A stretch of DNA of 64,000 nucleotides from JAGVSZ01 sp019137045 (GTDB taxonomy: Bacteria > Pseudomonadota > Gammaproteobacteria > Burkholderiales > SG8-39), in NCBI GenBank assembly GCA_046347635.1, contig JAXMFT010000009.1, positions 62,001 to 126,000 on the forward strand, read 5' to 3'. The position numbers and the translations under genes were made by a program. Each line of letters opens with the position of its first letter. Position 1 is the stretch's first letter. The notes beneath the pieces were generated by a model. It was not told the origin of the DNA. It made no database searches and saw only the letters and a program-made list of their open reading frames with translations. Shown piece after piece: positions 7,638 through 15,794 of this stretch.

Positions 7638-8840
7638 TCATGGCCCCAGCCAGTGCGCTGCCGGCCGCGACAGAAACGCTTCCAGGCGCACGCCCTCACC
7701 GCCCACGAGCAGGCTGCGGTTCACCTTGAACCGCGCCGCGAACGCCGCGCTGCCCGCGTGCGCGACCGGCGCGCGGCCGCTCTTGACCTCGATCGCGACG
7801 AGCCGCCGCCCCGCCTGAACGACGAAGTCCACCTCCAGGTTGTGCTCGCGCCAGTACCCGACGCGGCAGGCGCCGCCCGCCCCGGCGTTGACGAGGTGCG
7901 CTCCCACGGCCGATTCCGTGAGCCGGCCCCAGAGCTCGCGATCGGCCCGCGCCTCCTCGATCGAGCAGCCCGAGAGCGCGCTCATGAGCGCGGTGTTCAG
8001 CACCTGGAGCTTCGGGCTCGACCCGCGGCTGCGCGCCGCGTCGCCCGCGTATTTGGGCAGGCCGCAGACCATGCCGGCGCCGCCCAGCAGCTCCAGGTAA
8101 TGCGCGAGCGTGGTGGTATTCCCCGCGTCCTGCAGCTGCCCGAGCATCTTCGTGTACGAGAGCACCTGCCCCGAGTAGCGGCAGGCCAGCTCGAACAGCC
8201 GCCGCAGCAGCGCCGGCTTGTCCACGCGCGTGAGCAGCAGCACGTCGCGCGCTATCGAGGTCTCGATCAGGCTGTCGGCCACGTAGCGCGACCAGCGCGC
8301 GGGCTCATCGACGAGCGGCGCCGCCCCCGGGTAGCCGCCGTAGAAGAGATACTCGTCGAGCGACCACCCGAAGGCCGCGCGCATTTCCGCGTACGACCAG
8401 TGCGGCAGGTGCAGGATCTCGAAGCGCCCGGCCAGGCTCTCGCTCAGGCCCCGCGCGACCAGCAGCGGCGCCGAGCCCAGCACCACGACCTTGAGCGGCC
8501 GCCGCGCGCGCGTGTCCTCGTCCCAGTGGCGCTTGACGGTCTCCGACCAGGCGGGGATCTTCTGGATCTCGTCCAGGACCAGCACGGCGCCGGCCTTGCC
8601 GGTTTCCAGCCGGGCCGCTTCCCACTGCTGGCCGATCCAATCGGCGCCGCGCAGCGTCGGCTCGTCCGCGCTCGCGTAGCGTACCGGCGCGGCCAGTCGC
8701 GCGGTGACCTGCTGCACCAGCGTCGACTTGCCGACCTGGCGCGGCCCCGCCACCACCTGCATGAACCGGCGCGGCTCGGCCAGGCGCCGCGCCAGCTCGG
8801 CGGCCTGCGGGCGCTGATACGGACGCTTCAATTTACTCAT
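7638..8840 (-). CDS. ATP-binding protein, AAA_14 plus DUF4143
   Basis: A 400-residue protein with Walker A GPRQVGKST (residues 32-40) and Walker B VLVLDEIQ (DE at 90-91). The C-terminal DUF4143 region includes EVDFVV and AIEVKSG, which resemble a PD-(D/E)xK nuclease core. These patchily distributed ATPases are common in bacteria and archaea and their role is not established; a link to toxin-antitoxin-like or mobile functions has been suggested. The gene stands alone, convergent with the amidohydrolase by 16 bp. Its start is in an AT-rich patch with a perfect palindrome 3 bp upstream, and no Shine-Dalgarno sequence is seen. Horizontal acquisition is an inference. Confidence 0.88.
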   Translation of the reverse strand: MSKLKRPYQRPQAAELARRLAEPRRFMQVVAGPRQVGKSTLVQQVTARLAAPVRYASADEPTLRGADWIGQQWEAARLETGKAGAVLVLDEIQKIPAWSETVKRHWDEDTRARRPLKVVVLGSAPLLVARGLSESLAGRFEILHLPHWSYAEMRAAFGWSLDEYLFYGGYPGAAPLVDEPARWSRYVADSLIETSIARDVLLLTRVDKPALLRRLFELACRYSGQVLSYTKMLGQLQDAGNTTTLAHYLELLGGAGMVCGLPKYAGDAARSRGSSPKLQVLNTALMSALSGCSIEEARADRELWGRLTESAVGAHLVNAGAGGACRVGYWREHNLEVDFVVQAGRRLVAIEVKSGRAPVAHAGSAAFAARFKVNRSLLVGGEGVRLEAFLSRPAAHWLGP

Positions 8841-8843
8841 GAC

Positions 8844-8863
8844 ATTGAGTAGTTTTACTCAAT
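8844..8863. promoter_or_regulatory. Perfect palindrome at the DUF4143 ATPase start (putative operator)
   Basis: ATTGAGTA and TACTCAAT form an 8-bp perfect inverted repeat around a 4-bp centre (GTTT on the + strand), ending 3 bp before the ATPase ATG. It is AT-rich in a very GC-rich region. The gene's first codons (ATGAGTAAATTG) partly repeat the half-site. It could be an operator or an RNA hairpin blocking initiation. Confidence 0.55.
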
Positions 8864-8937
8864 ATCGTGAGCAAGACAAGCCCGGGCGACGGCACCCGCA
8901 GCCACGGGCCGCGCAGCCATCCCGCGCGACAAAGCCC

Positions 8938-8943
8938 TAGAAT
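8938..8943 (+). promoter_or_regulatory. Putative -10 element (TAGAAT)
   Basis: CTAGAATGCGGCGC lies 26 nt before the chosen start of the BenE-type gene, giving a short leader. No clear -35 box is seen. Confidence 0.4.
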
Positions 8944-8968
8944 GCGGCGCTCCCGCCCCTTGCGCCGC

Positions 8969-10192
8969 ATGCCGCTCGAACGACCCACGTCAGCACCTCC
9001 TTCGCCGCGGCAGGCGTGCGCCGATTTCGGTGGCCTCTACGCCGTCAACGGCTTCGTCGCGTTCATCTTCGCCGCGTCGGGGCCGGTCGCGATCGTCCTC
9101 GCCGTCGGCACGCGCGGGGGGCTGAGCGCGTCGGACCTCGCGTCGTGGATCTTCGGCTCGTTCTTCGTCAACGGCCTGATCAGCATCGCGTTCTGCTGGT
9201 TCTACCGCCAGCCGCTCGTGTTCTTCTGGACCATCCCCGGCACCGTGCTGGTCGGCCCGGCGCTCGGCCACCTGAGCTTCCCCGAGGTCATCGGCGCCTT
9301 CGTCGCCACCGGCGTCCTGATGCTCGCGCTCGGCCTCTCGGGCTGGGTGCGGCGCGCGATGGAGGCGGTGCCGATGCCGATCGTCATGGGGATGGTGGCG
9401 GGCGTGTTCCTGCGCTTCGGGCTGGACCTGGTGTTCGCGGTCCGCGACGACTTCTGGATCGCCGCGCCGATGGTTGCGGCGTTCGTCGCGCTGAGCGCCG
9501 CGCCGCGGCTCGCGCGCGCGCTGCCGCCGCTGATCGGCGCGATGATCGTCGGCGGAGCGCTCATCGCGCTGCTCGGGCGCTTCGACGCCGCGGGCGCGGG
9601 CGGCTGGACCCTCGTGCGGCCGAACCTCTACGCGCCGGTGTTCTCGTGGCAGGCGATGGTGGAGCTCGTCGTGCCGCTCGCGATCACGGTGCTCGTGGTC
9701 CAGAACGGCCAGGGAGTGGCGGTGCTGCGCGCCGCGGGCCACGCGCCGCCGATCAACGCGGTCACCGCGGCCTGCGGCGCCGGCGCGCTCGTCACCGCCT
9801 TCGTCGGCGCGGTCTCCACCTGCCTCACCGGGCCGGTCAACGCGATCATCTCCAGCTCGGGCGACAAGTCGCGCCACTACACCGCGGGCATCCTGGTCGG
9901 GATCCTCGCGCTCGGGTTCGGCCTCGCCTCGCCCGTCTTCGTGCGGCTCATGCTCGCGACGCCGAAGGCGTTCATCGCCGCGCTCGCGGGGCTCGCCATG
10001 CTGCGCGTGCTGCAGGCGGCCTTCACGATCTCGTTCAAGGACCGCTTCGCCCTCGGCGCGCTCGTCACGTTTCTCGTCACGGTGGCCGACGTGCCGATCC
10101 TCAACATCGGCGCCGCGTTCTGGGGGCTCGTGTTCGGGTTCGCGACGTCGTGGCTGCTCGAGCGCGGGGATTTCGCCGCGCCGCGGCGCTGA
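8969..10192 (+). CDS. BenE-type benzoate/H+ symporter family membrane protein
   Basis: About 407 residues and almost entirely hydrophobic, with roughly 12 predicted transmembrane segments. The sequence follows the BenE family: GLYAVNGFVAFIFAASGP near the N terminus, FFWTIPGTVLVGP, a central VVQNGQG, CLTGPVNAI, and repeated GMVAGVFLRFG-type helices. BenE proteins import benzoate or related aromatic acids with protons. The start at 8969 places the protein just after a -10-like TAGAAT; in-frame starts at 8867 or 8942 would add a basic, uncharacteristic leader. It is divergent from the DUF4143 ATPase and 14 bp ahead of the PrsW gene. The substrate is inferred only from family. Confidence 0.85.
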   Translation: MPLERPTSAPPSPRQACADFGGLYAVNGFVAFIFAASGPVAIVLAVGTRGGLSASDLASWIFGSFFVNGLISIAFCWFYRQPLVFFWTIPGTVLVGPALGHLSFPEVIGAFVATGVLMLALGLSGWVRRAMEAVPMPIVMGMVAGVFLRFGLDLVFAVRDDFWIAAPMVAAFVALSAAPRLARALPPLIGAMIVGGALIALLGRFDAAGAGGWTLVRPNLYAPVFSWQAMVELVVPLAITVLVVQNGQGVAVLRAAGHAPPINAVTAACGAGALVTAFVGAVSTCLTGPVNAIISSSGDKSRHYTAGILVGILALGFGLASPVFVRLMLATPKAFIAALAGLAMLRVLQAAFTISFKDRFALGALVTFLVTVADVPILNIGAAFWGLVFGFATSWLLERGDFAAPRR

Positions 10193-10206
10193 GTGCGGCC
10201 GGCACG

Positions 10207-11436
10207 GTGAGCGGCGCCCTCGCACCGCGCGACCGCCTGCTGCACGGCTCGCCGCTGCGCCGGCGCGGGGCGTGCGTCGCGATCGGCGCGGCGCTCGCCG
10301 CGGTGCTCGCGGCCGCGACCAGCGTCCAGCTCGGACTGTTCGCGGGCATGCGCCCGGACATCGCGGCGGTCTTCCGCGCCGCGCTCGCCGCGTCCACCGT
10401 CCTCGCGCTGGTGCCGGTGACGATCCTCTGGTTCCTCGACCGCCGCGAGCGCGAGACGCCGTGGCTCTTCGCCGCGGCGTTTCTGTGGGGCGCGGTCATC
10501 GCGACCGCGCTCGCGCTCCCGTTCAACACCGCGTTCTCCGCCGCGGTCGACGCGTGGTTGGTCCAGCACCCGGTGGTCGGACGGACGCTCGGCCCGGACG
10601 CCGCGCAGATGATCGCGGCGCCGATCTCCGCCCCGATCGTCGAGGAGCTCGCCAAGGCGCTCGGCGTCGCGCTGCTCTTCTGGCTGCTGCGCGCCGAGTT
10701 CGACAACATGCGCGACGGCTTCGTGTACGGCGCGCTCGTCGGCCTCGGGTTCACCTGGTTCGAGTCGGCCCTGTACGTCGCGCAGGGCTACGCCCAGTTC
10801 GGCGCGCCCCCGTGGGGCATGCAGCTCGGCTGGCGTTACGCGCTCCTGGGCTTCGGCGGGCACGCGATGTTCACCGGCATCTTCGGCGCATTCCTCGGCG
10901 TCGCCATGCAGACGCGCCGGCGCTGGCTGAAGGTCCTCGCGCCGCTCTGCGGGCTCGTGCTCGCGATCGCCGCGCACTTCGTGAACAACGCGCTGCCGCT
11001 CCTCTTCGCGCTCGCCGGCGCGGCGCGCGGCGAGCCGCCGCCCGCGGCGCAGGAGGCGCCGCCCGACCTCGGCTTCATCGAGGCCTTCCTGATCGGCAGC
11101 GCGGTCGAGCTCACGATCTTCCTGCCCTTCGTCGCGGTCATGGCGTTCGCGCTCTGGCGCAGCGGCGTGTGGGAGCGGCGCGTGATCCGCGAGGAGCTCG
11201 CGCAGGAGGTGGGCCGGACCGTGCGCGAGGACGAGTACCGCGCAATCGCCGCCGACCGGATGTTCCGCACGCGCCGCATCGACCGGCTGCGCCGGCGCGA
11301 GTCGGCCGCACTGGTGAACGCGCAGCACGAGCTCGCGTTCCGCAAGCGCCGCGTGCGCGATGACGGCGCCGACCCGGAGCGTGACCGGCTGGTCGCCGGC
11401 TGGCGCGCGGAGATCGCGCGGTTGCGCGCCGGGTGA
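10207..11436 (+). CDS. PrsW-family intramembrane metalloprotease
   Basis: A GTG start 14 bp after the BenE-type stop gives 409 residues. The central part has about eight hydrophobic segments carrying the PrsW signature: EELAK (E146, E147, K150), FTWFE (E186), GGHAMFTG (H219) and AHFVNN (H257). The family (CAAX-protease-like superfamily) includes Bacillus PrsW, which cleaves the anti-sigma factor RsiW. A charged, coiled-coil-like C-terminal tail from about residue 330, rich in Arg and Glu, is predicted cytoplasmic. No anti-sigma factor gene is adjacent, so the substrate is unknown. Confidence 0.8.
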   Translation: MSGALAPRDRLLHGSPLRRRGACVAIGAALAAVLAAATSVQLGLFAGMRPDIAAVFRAALAASTVLALVPVTILWFLDRRERETPWLFAAAFLWGAVIATALALPFNTAFSAAVDAWLVQHPVVGRTLGPDAAQMIAAPISAPIVEELAKALGVALLFWLLRAEFDNMRDGFVYGALVGLGFTWFESALYVAQGYAQFGAPPWGMQLGWRYALLGFGGHAMFTGIFGAFLGVAMQTRRRWLKVLAPLCGLVLAIAAHFVNNALPLLFALAGAARGEPPPAAQEAPPDLGFIEAFLIGSAVELTIFLPFVAVMAFALWRSGVWERRVIREELAQEVGRTVREDEYRAIAADRMFRTRRIDRLRRRESAALVNAQHELAFRKRRVRDDGADPERDRLVAGWRAEIARLRAG

Positions 11437-11443
11437 GGCCCGA

Positions 11444-11524
11444 TCAGAGCGCGCCGGCCGCGGCGGAGATCAGCATCAGCGCGATCAGCACGACGGTCGC
11501 GACGGCGAGACGGTCCACGCGCAT
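11444..11524 (-). CDS. Very small single-span membrane protein (26 aa)
   Basis: A 26-codon reading frame begins MRVDRLAVATVVLIALMLIS and ends AAAGAL. It has a basic N terminus, one hydrophobic helix, and a good GGAGG ribosome site six bases before the ATG. It is convergent with the PrsW-type gene, whose stop is 7 bp away. The ribosome site plus ideal single-helix composition argue for a real small membrane protein, but no family is recognised. Confidence 0.45.
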   Translation of the reverse strand: MRVDRLAVATVVLIALMLISAAAGAL

Positions 11525-11596
11525 GGTTTCCTCCGCAGTCCCGGACATGCGGAGAGGCTAGGCCGCCGGGCCCGCGCCGTCAGTCCGTCGAGCGGA

Positions 11597-11926
11597 TTAA
11601 GACCCGCCTGCGCGCGTGACGGTGCACGCGCTACCGCGCCCGCGGCTTGCAGGCCTCGGGCTTGCCGTCGCGGTAGGCGGGCGTAATGCCGGTGGCGTGG
11701 CCTCGCCGAACCCCACCCAGTAGGCCTGGCCGGCGAGGCAGATCTTGCGCAGCGTCCAGGCCTGGAGCTGCGTCTCGATCCGCACCGTGTCGAGGAGCAG
11801 CTCGTCGAGGGTGACCCGCCGCTCCAGGCGCGGATCGAGGCGCGGGGTGGGAAGCTGCGCGTGCGCAGCCGGCACGGCGACGAGTGCCCCGAGGAGCGCC
11901 GCAGGCGCCGCATATCGCCCGATCAT
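11597..11926 (-). CDS. Small exported protein, probably frameshifted near its C terminus
   Basis: The frame starts at an ATG with AGGAGGA seven bases upstream and gives 109 residues: a Sec signal peptide (IGRYAAPAALLGALVAVPAAHAQ) and a mature part with RLERRVTLDEL and QLQAWTLRKICLAGQAYWVGF. After GEAT (about 11690) the open frame turns into a low-complexity Pro/Ala/Arg tail. The alternative frame reads TGITPAYRDGKPEACKPRAR and stops at 11631, which looks far more protein-like. I infer a one-base loss; the intact product would be about 98 residues. No family name is recognised. It follows the lipoprotein gene. Confidence 0.6.
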   Translation of the reverse strand: MIGRYAAPAALLGALVAVPAAHAQLPTPRLDPRLERRVTLDELLLDTVRIETQLQAWTLRKICLAGQAYWVGFGEATPPALRPPTATASPRPASRGRGSACTVTRAGGS

Positions 11927-11964
11927 CGTCGTTTCCTCCTTCGTGCGAATGGCGCGCGGCGCGC

Positions 11965-12636
11965 CTAGCGCGGCGCCGCGCCGAAAATCCGCGTGATCGT
12001 CTCCTCGCGCGCGCCCTGCCACGCGCGCACGAGGGGTTCGCCGATCGGCATGTCCGGCTGCACGAACATGAGCGAGGTCACCGGCGACGCGCCCGCGAAG
12101 GGCGCCCGGCCCGCGGCGCCCTCGTCCTGCACCACGAACGCGTACCGGATGCCCGAGCTCGTCGACACGCGGCCGGTCGAATAGGTGAACGTCTCGGTGT
12201 AGCGCGTGCCGACGAGCTGCAGGTGGCCGAGGTAGACGGGAGCGGCCGCTTTCGGCACCCGGAACGCGACCCGCGGCCAGGTGATGCGATAGTCGTCTCC
12301 GAAGCCACCCTGGCCGATGCCGCTGACCACGTAGTGTCCCGGCGGCAGCCGCCAGACGAACGACCCGTCCGCGCGCGCGACGGCGTGCGACTGGTAGGGG
12401 GTTCCGGCGTCGAGGTCGAGCAGGTCGACGAACGGCGGGGGCACGTCGGGACGGAAAGCGCCGTAGGGCAGGGGCATCCGACCGTCGATCACGTAGTTGA
12501 TGCGGCCGAAGATCACGACGCCCTCGTCCGTCGACGGCGGCTGGGCGACGCTCGCCTGCGGAACGATGCGCAGCGCGCAGCCGGACAGCGCCAGCGCCAG
12601 GACGACTGCGACCGCGCGCGCTGCGCCGCCTCGCAC
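11965..12636 (-). CDS. Predicted lipoprotein of unknown function
   Basis: A GTG start at 12636, 17 bp after the aldo/keto reductase stop, gives 223 residues. The N terminus is a short lipoprotein signal (AVAVVLALALSGCALRI) with a lipobox-type LSGC at the cleavage site, so the cysteine is expected to be lipidated. The mature part has beta-rich segments such as GVVIFGRINYVIDG, DGSFVWRLPPGHYVV and PVYLGHLQLVG. This resembles domains that carry a carboxypeptidase-regulatory-like or DUF2846-type fold, but I cannot assign a family firmly. It is probably envelope-located. The next gene downstream also encodes an exported protein. Confidence 0.65.
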   Translation of the reverse strand: MRGGAARAVAVVLALALSGCALRIVPQASVAQPPSTDEGVVIFGRINYVIDGRMPLPYGAFRPDVPPPFVDLLDLDAGTPYQSHAVARADGSFVWRLPPGHYVVSGIGQGGFGDDYRITWPRVAFRVPKAAAPVYLGHLQLVGTRYTETFTYSTGRVSTSSGIRYAFVVQDEGAAGRAPFAGASPVTSLMFVQPDMPIGEPLVRAWQGAREETITRIFGAAPR

Positions 12637-12653
12637 CGGGCGGCTCTCTCCGG

Positions 12654-13640
12654 CTACAGCCCGAGCAGCGCGAGCTGCCCGGCGGGATAGCGCGTCCCCG
12701 CCACGCGCGTGTCGTCGATCGCGCGCGCGAGGCGCTCCGCCTCGTCCGCCGAGAGTTTCACTTCCAGCGCGGCGAGGTTGTCGGCGAGGTGCGTGCGGCG
12801 CTTCGTCCCCGGAATCGGGACGACGTCGGGCCCGCGCGCCAGCAGCCAGGCGAGCGCGAGCTGCGCGGGCGTGCAGCGCCGCGCCTGCGCCATCTCGAGG
12901 AGCGGGCGCACGAGGGCGGCGTTCGCCTCGAAGTTGCCGTCGTGGAAGCGCGGGTGATCGCGCCGCCGGTCGGTCGCGCCGAGGTCGGCGGGCGACCTGA
13001 TCGTCCCGGTGAGCATTCCGCGCCCGAGCGGCGAGTAGGCGACGAAGCCGATGCCGAGCTCGCGGCAGGTCGCGAGGACGTCGCGCTCGGCGAACCGGCA
13101 CCACAGGGAGTACTCGGTCTGCAGCGCGGCGATCGGGTGCACGGCGGCCGCGCGCCGCAGCGTGGCGGACCCCGCCTCCGACAGGCCGAGGTGGCGGACC
13201 TTGCCCTGCTCGACCAGGCGCTTCATCGCGCCGACCGTCTCCTCGATCGGCACGGCCGCGTCCACCCGGTGCTGGTAGTAGAGGTCGATCACGTCGATGC
13301 CGAGCCGTGCGAGGCTCTTGTTGCACGCTTCGATCACGTACTCGGGCCGGCCGTTCGCCGCCGGCTTGCCGTCGGGCGTGCGGACGTTGCCGAACTTGGT
13401 CGCGACCACCGCTTTCGCGCGGTAGCCGTCGGCGAGCGCGCGGCCGAGGAGCTGCTCGTTCTTGCCCTCGGCGTACGCGTCGGCCGTATCGAGGAAGTTC
13501 GCGCCGGCGTCGAGCGCCGCCCGCACGGTCGCGATCGCTTCGCCTTCGTCGACCGCGCCGTAGAGGTTGGTCATCGCCATGCAGCCGAGTCCGAGCGCCG
13601 AGACTTCGGGCCCGGTCCTGCCGAGTCGACGCAGCTGCAT
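12654..13640 (-). CDS. Aldo/keto reductase
   Basis: A 328-residue TIM-barrel NADPH-dependent oxidoreductase. The catalytic tetrad is visible: D51 and Y56 in DTADAY, K82 in ATKFGN, and H124 in YYQHRVD. IPGTKRRTHLADN near residue 285 is the NADPH-binding C-terminal motif, and LGRTGPEVSALGLGCM opens the protein. This places it with the AKR8/AKR13-like group related to yeast YakC and plant auxin-induced reductases, which reduce aldehydes and ketones of varied structure. A -10-like TAGACT lies 34 nt upstream. The two envelope-protein genes follow closely. Confidence 0.92.
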   Translation of the reverse strand: MQLRRLGRTGPEVSALGLGCMAMTNLYGAVDEGEAIATVRAALDAGANFLDTADAYAEGKNEQLLGRALADGYRAKAVVATKFGNVRTPDGKPAANGRPEYVIEACNKSLARLGIDVIDLYYQHRVDAAVPIEETVGAMKRLVEQGKVRHLGLSEAGSATLRRAAAVHPIAALQTEYSLWCRFAERDVLATCRELGIGFVAYSPLGRGMLTGTIRSPADLGATDRRRDHPRFHDGNFEANAALVRPLLEMAQARRCTPAQLALAWLLARGPDVVPIPGTKRRTHLADNLAALEVKLSADEAERLARAIDDTRVAGTRYPAGQLALLGL

Positions 13641-13673
13641 GAGGTCTCCTTCCGGATGCTGGCGCGGGACGGG

Positions 13674-13679
13674 AGTCTA
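13674..13679 (-). promoter_or_regulatory. Putative -10 element (TAGACT)
   Basis: On the minus strand, CGTAGACTCCCG lies 34 nt before the aldo/keto reductase ATG. It is the same hexamer as before the MipA/OmpV gene. Confidence 0.35.
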
Positions 13680-13702
13680 CGCGCGCCGGGCGCCGGCGCG
13701 CG

Positions 13703-14371
13703 TCAGCCTGCCTTGCGGCAGCTCACCGAGATGCCCTCGCTGCTCGCCCCGTCGGCGAAGCGAGTGTCGTAGCGCGGGTCGCTGCGCACGCGGTCGAGGA
13801 ACTCGCGCACCGCGCCGGCGCGCGCGCGCGCGACGTTGTGCGCGGTGTAGCAGCCGCCCGGCGCCATCTTCGGATCGAGGTCGAGGAAGTACTGCAGGTA
13901 CCACTCCTTGTCCGCGTCCTGGAAGACGAAGTCCCACGGACCGGGCAGCGTCTTCACCAGCTCGTGCGCGTCGCCGAGGCGCGCGTCCACGTACGCGGCG
14001 ACGCCCGCGGCCTGCAGGTTGGCGCGCGCGCGCTCGTGCCGCCCGCGGTCGATCTCTATCGTGGTGACCCGGCCGCCGGTCTTCGCCGCCGCCCACGCGA
14101 GCCAGATGGTCGAGTGGCCGGTCGAGGTGCCGATCTCCAGCATGCGTTTCGCGCCGATGCGGAGCGCGAGGTCGTGCAGCACCTTGCCGTCCTGGTAGGG
14201 CACGTTGAGGTAGTCCCACCGGCCGCGCTGCGCGTCGAGAAAAGCGGACACCTGTCGGTCGAGCTCGGGATCCGCGCGCGGCGCCTGCGCGGCCGCGTCG
14301 AACGCGACGGTGCCGAGGGCGGCGCTGGCGGCGGCGGCGAGAAATCGGCGGCGGGAACCCCTGTTGTGCAT
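13703..14371 (-). CDS. Tat-exported O-methyltransferase-like protein
   Basis: The ATG at 14371 has GGAGGT five bases upstream and gives 222 residues. An earlier in-frame ATG at 14383 lies in front of that site. The N terminus SRRRFLAAAASAALGT followed by AAAQA is a twin-arginine signal with a predicted cleavage site. The mature part is a class I SAM-methyltransferase of the caffeoyl-CoA/catechol-OMT type: MLEIGTSTGHST (SAM loop), TTIEIDR, and DFVFQDADKEWY. Export is puzzling because S-adenosylmethionine is cytoplasmic. It is divergent from the aminotransferase (92 bp between the starts). Confidence 0.8.
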   Translation of the reverse strand: MHNRGSRRRFLAAAASAALGTVAFDAAAQAPRADPELDRQVSAFLDAQRGRWDYLNVPYQDGKVLHDLALRIGAKRMLEIGTSTGHSTIWLAWAAAKTGGRVTTIEIDRGRHERARANLQAAGVAAYVDARLGDAHELVKTLPGPWDFVFQDADKEWYLQYFLDLDPKMAPGGCYTAHNVARARAGAVREFLDRVRSDPRYDTRFADGASSEGISVSCRKAG

Positions 14372-14418
14372 CGCGACCTCCATCGGGCGTACGCGGGACG
14401 GTGGCGTCCGGCATCGAA

Positions 14419-14424
14419 TAGGAT
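14419..14424 (+). promoter_or_regulatory. Putative -10 element (TAGGAT)
   Basis: GAATAGGATACG lies 40 nt before the aminotransferase ATG, in the divergent gap with the Tat-methyltransferase gene. Confidence 0.35.
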
Positions 14425-14463
14425 ACGACCCTTCATCGACCGCGCCGGAGCGCCGGAGTTCGC

Positions 14464-15777
14464 ATGGAGCCGACCGCAACGCCGCTGCAGCGCCAGGCAC
14501 GCCTGCTCGGCGACGCCGGCAGGTACCTCGCCGGCGGCGGCACCGGCCTCTTCGTCCTCCCGCCCGAGCTGAACCTGGTGGTCGAGCGCGGCCAGGGCAG
14601 CCGCGTCTGGGACGTGGCCGGGCGCGAGTACATCGACTACCACCTCTCGTCGGGTCCCGTGCTGCTCGGCCACGCGCATCCCGCGATCACCGCGGCGGTC
14701 GCTGCCCGCCTGCCGAAGGGCACGACCTACTACTTCCTGAACGAGCCCGAGATCGAGCTCGCGAAGCGGCTCGTCGACGCGATCCCGTGCGGCCAGGTCG
14801 TGCATTACACCGGCTCGGGCACCGAGGCGACCTTCTACGCCCTGCGCATCGCGCGCGCGTTCACGAAACGCAACAAGGTGCTGAAGTTCGAGGGCGCGTG
14901 GCACGGCATGCACGACTACGGCCTGTGGGGCACGGTGCCGGCGCGGCCGTCGGACTACCCGCACGCGCAGCCCGACTCGGTGGGCGTGCCGCCGCAGGCC
15001 GGCGAGACGGTGCTCGTGACGCCGTTCAACGAGACCGAGCGCGCGGTCGCGATGATCGAGCGCCACGCGCACGAGCTCGCCGCGGTGATCGTCGAGCCGC
15101 TGCAGCGCGTGCTGCTGCCGGAACCCGGCTTCCTGCAGGCGGTGCGTGCGGTCACCGAGAAGCACGGCATCGTGCTGATCTTCGACGAGATCGTGACCGG
15201 TTTCCGCATCGCCTGGGGCGGCGCACAGGAACGCTACGGCGTGGTGCCCGACCTCGCCTGCTACGGCAAGGCGATCAGCGGCGGCTTTCCGATGGCCGCG
15301 ATCGTCGGCGATGGCGCGGTGATGTCGGTGCTCGATGCGCGCAGCCGCCCTAAGGCCGAGGTGGTATGGGCGACGAACACGCTCAACGGCAACCCGATCT
15401 GCGCCGCCGCCGGCATCGCCGCGCTCGGCGTGCTCGCGCAGCCCGGCGTCTACGACGGGCTGCGCCGGATCGGCGCGAAGCTCCGCGCCGGCATCGTCGC
15501 CGCGGGCGAGCGGCACGGGTTCGCGGTCCAGGCGCCGGGCGAGGACGCGGTGTTCGGCGTGCGCTTCACCGCGCGCAGGCCGCTGCGCACGTGGATGGAC
15601 CTCACGACCGCCAACAAGGACCTGGGCCTGCGCTGGGCGCTCGAGCTCATCAGGCGCGGCCTGCTCGTGAACCCGAACGAGAAGTTCTACCTCTCGATCG
15701 CCCACACCGACGCGGACGTCGACAAGACGCTCGACATCGCCGACCAGGCGTTCGCGGCGCTTAAGAGAGCGGGCTGA
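14464..15777 (+). CDS. Class III PLP aminotransferase (glutamate-1-semialdehyde aminomutase-like)
   Basis: A 437-residue fold-type I PLP enzyme. GSGTEATFYALR around 117-128 binds the cofactor phosphate, FDEIVTGFR holds D241, and CYGKAISGG holds the Schiff-base lysine K269. WATNTLNGNPICAAAG is typical of the class. Sequence style is closest to the GSA-aminomutase-like branch of class III transaminases, which in betaproteobacteria are often catabolic enzymes of unassigned substrate; it is not clearly HemL. It stands alone, convergent with the SMP-30 gene 17 bp downstream. Confidence 0.85.
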   Translation: MEPTATPLQRQARLLGDAGRYLAGGGTGLFVLPPELNLVVERGQGSRVWDVAGREYIDYHLSSGPVLLGHAHPAITAAVAARLPKGTTYYFLNEPEIELAKRLVDAIPCGQVVHYTGSGTEATFYALRIARAFTKRNKVLKFEGAWHGMHDYGLWGTVPARPSDYPHAQPDSVGVPPQAGETVLVTPFNETERAVAMIERHAHELAAVIVEPLQRVLLPEPGFLQAVRAVTEKHGIVLIFDEIVTGFRIAWGGAQERYGVVPDLACYGKAISGGFPMAAIVGDGAVMSVLDARSRPKAEVVWATNTLNGNPICAAAGIAALGVLAQPGVYDGLRRIGAKLRAGIVAAGERHGFAVQAPGEDAVFGVRFTARRPLRTWMDLTTANKDLGLRWALELIRRGLLVNPNEKFYLSIAHTDADVDKTLDIADQAFAALKRAG

Positions 15778-15794
15778 GCCGGCGCCGCGCGGCG

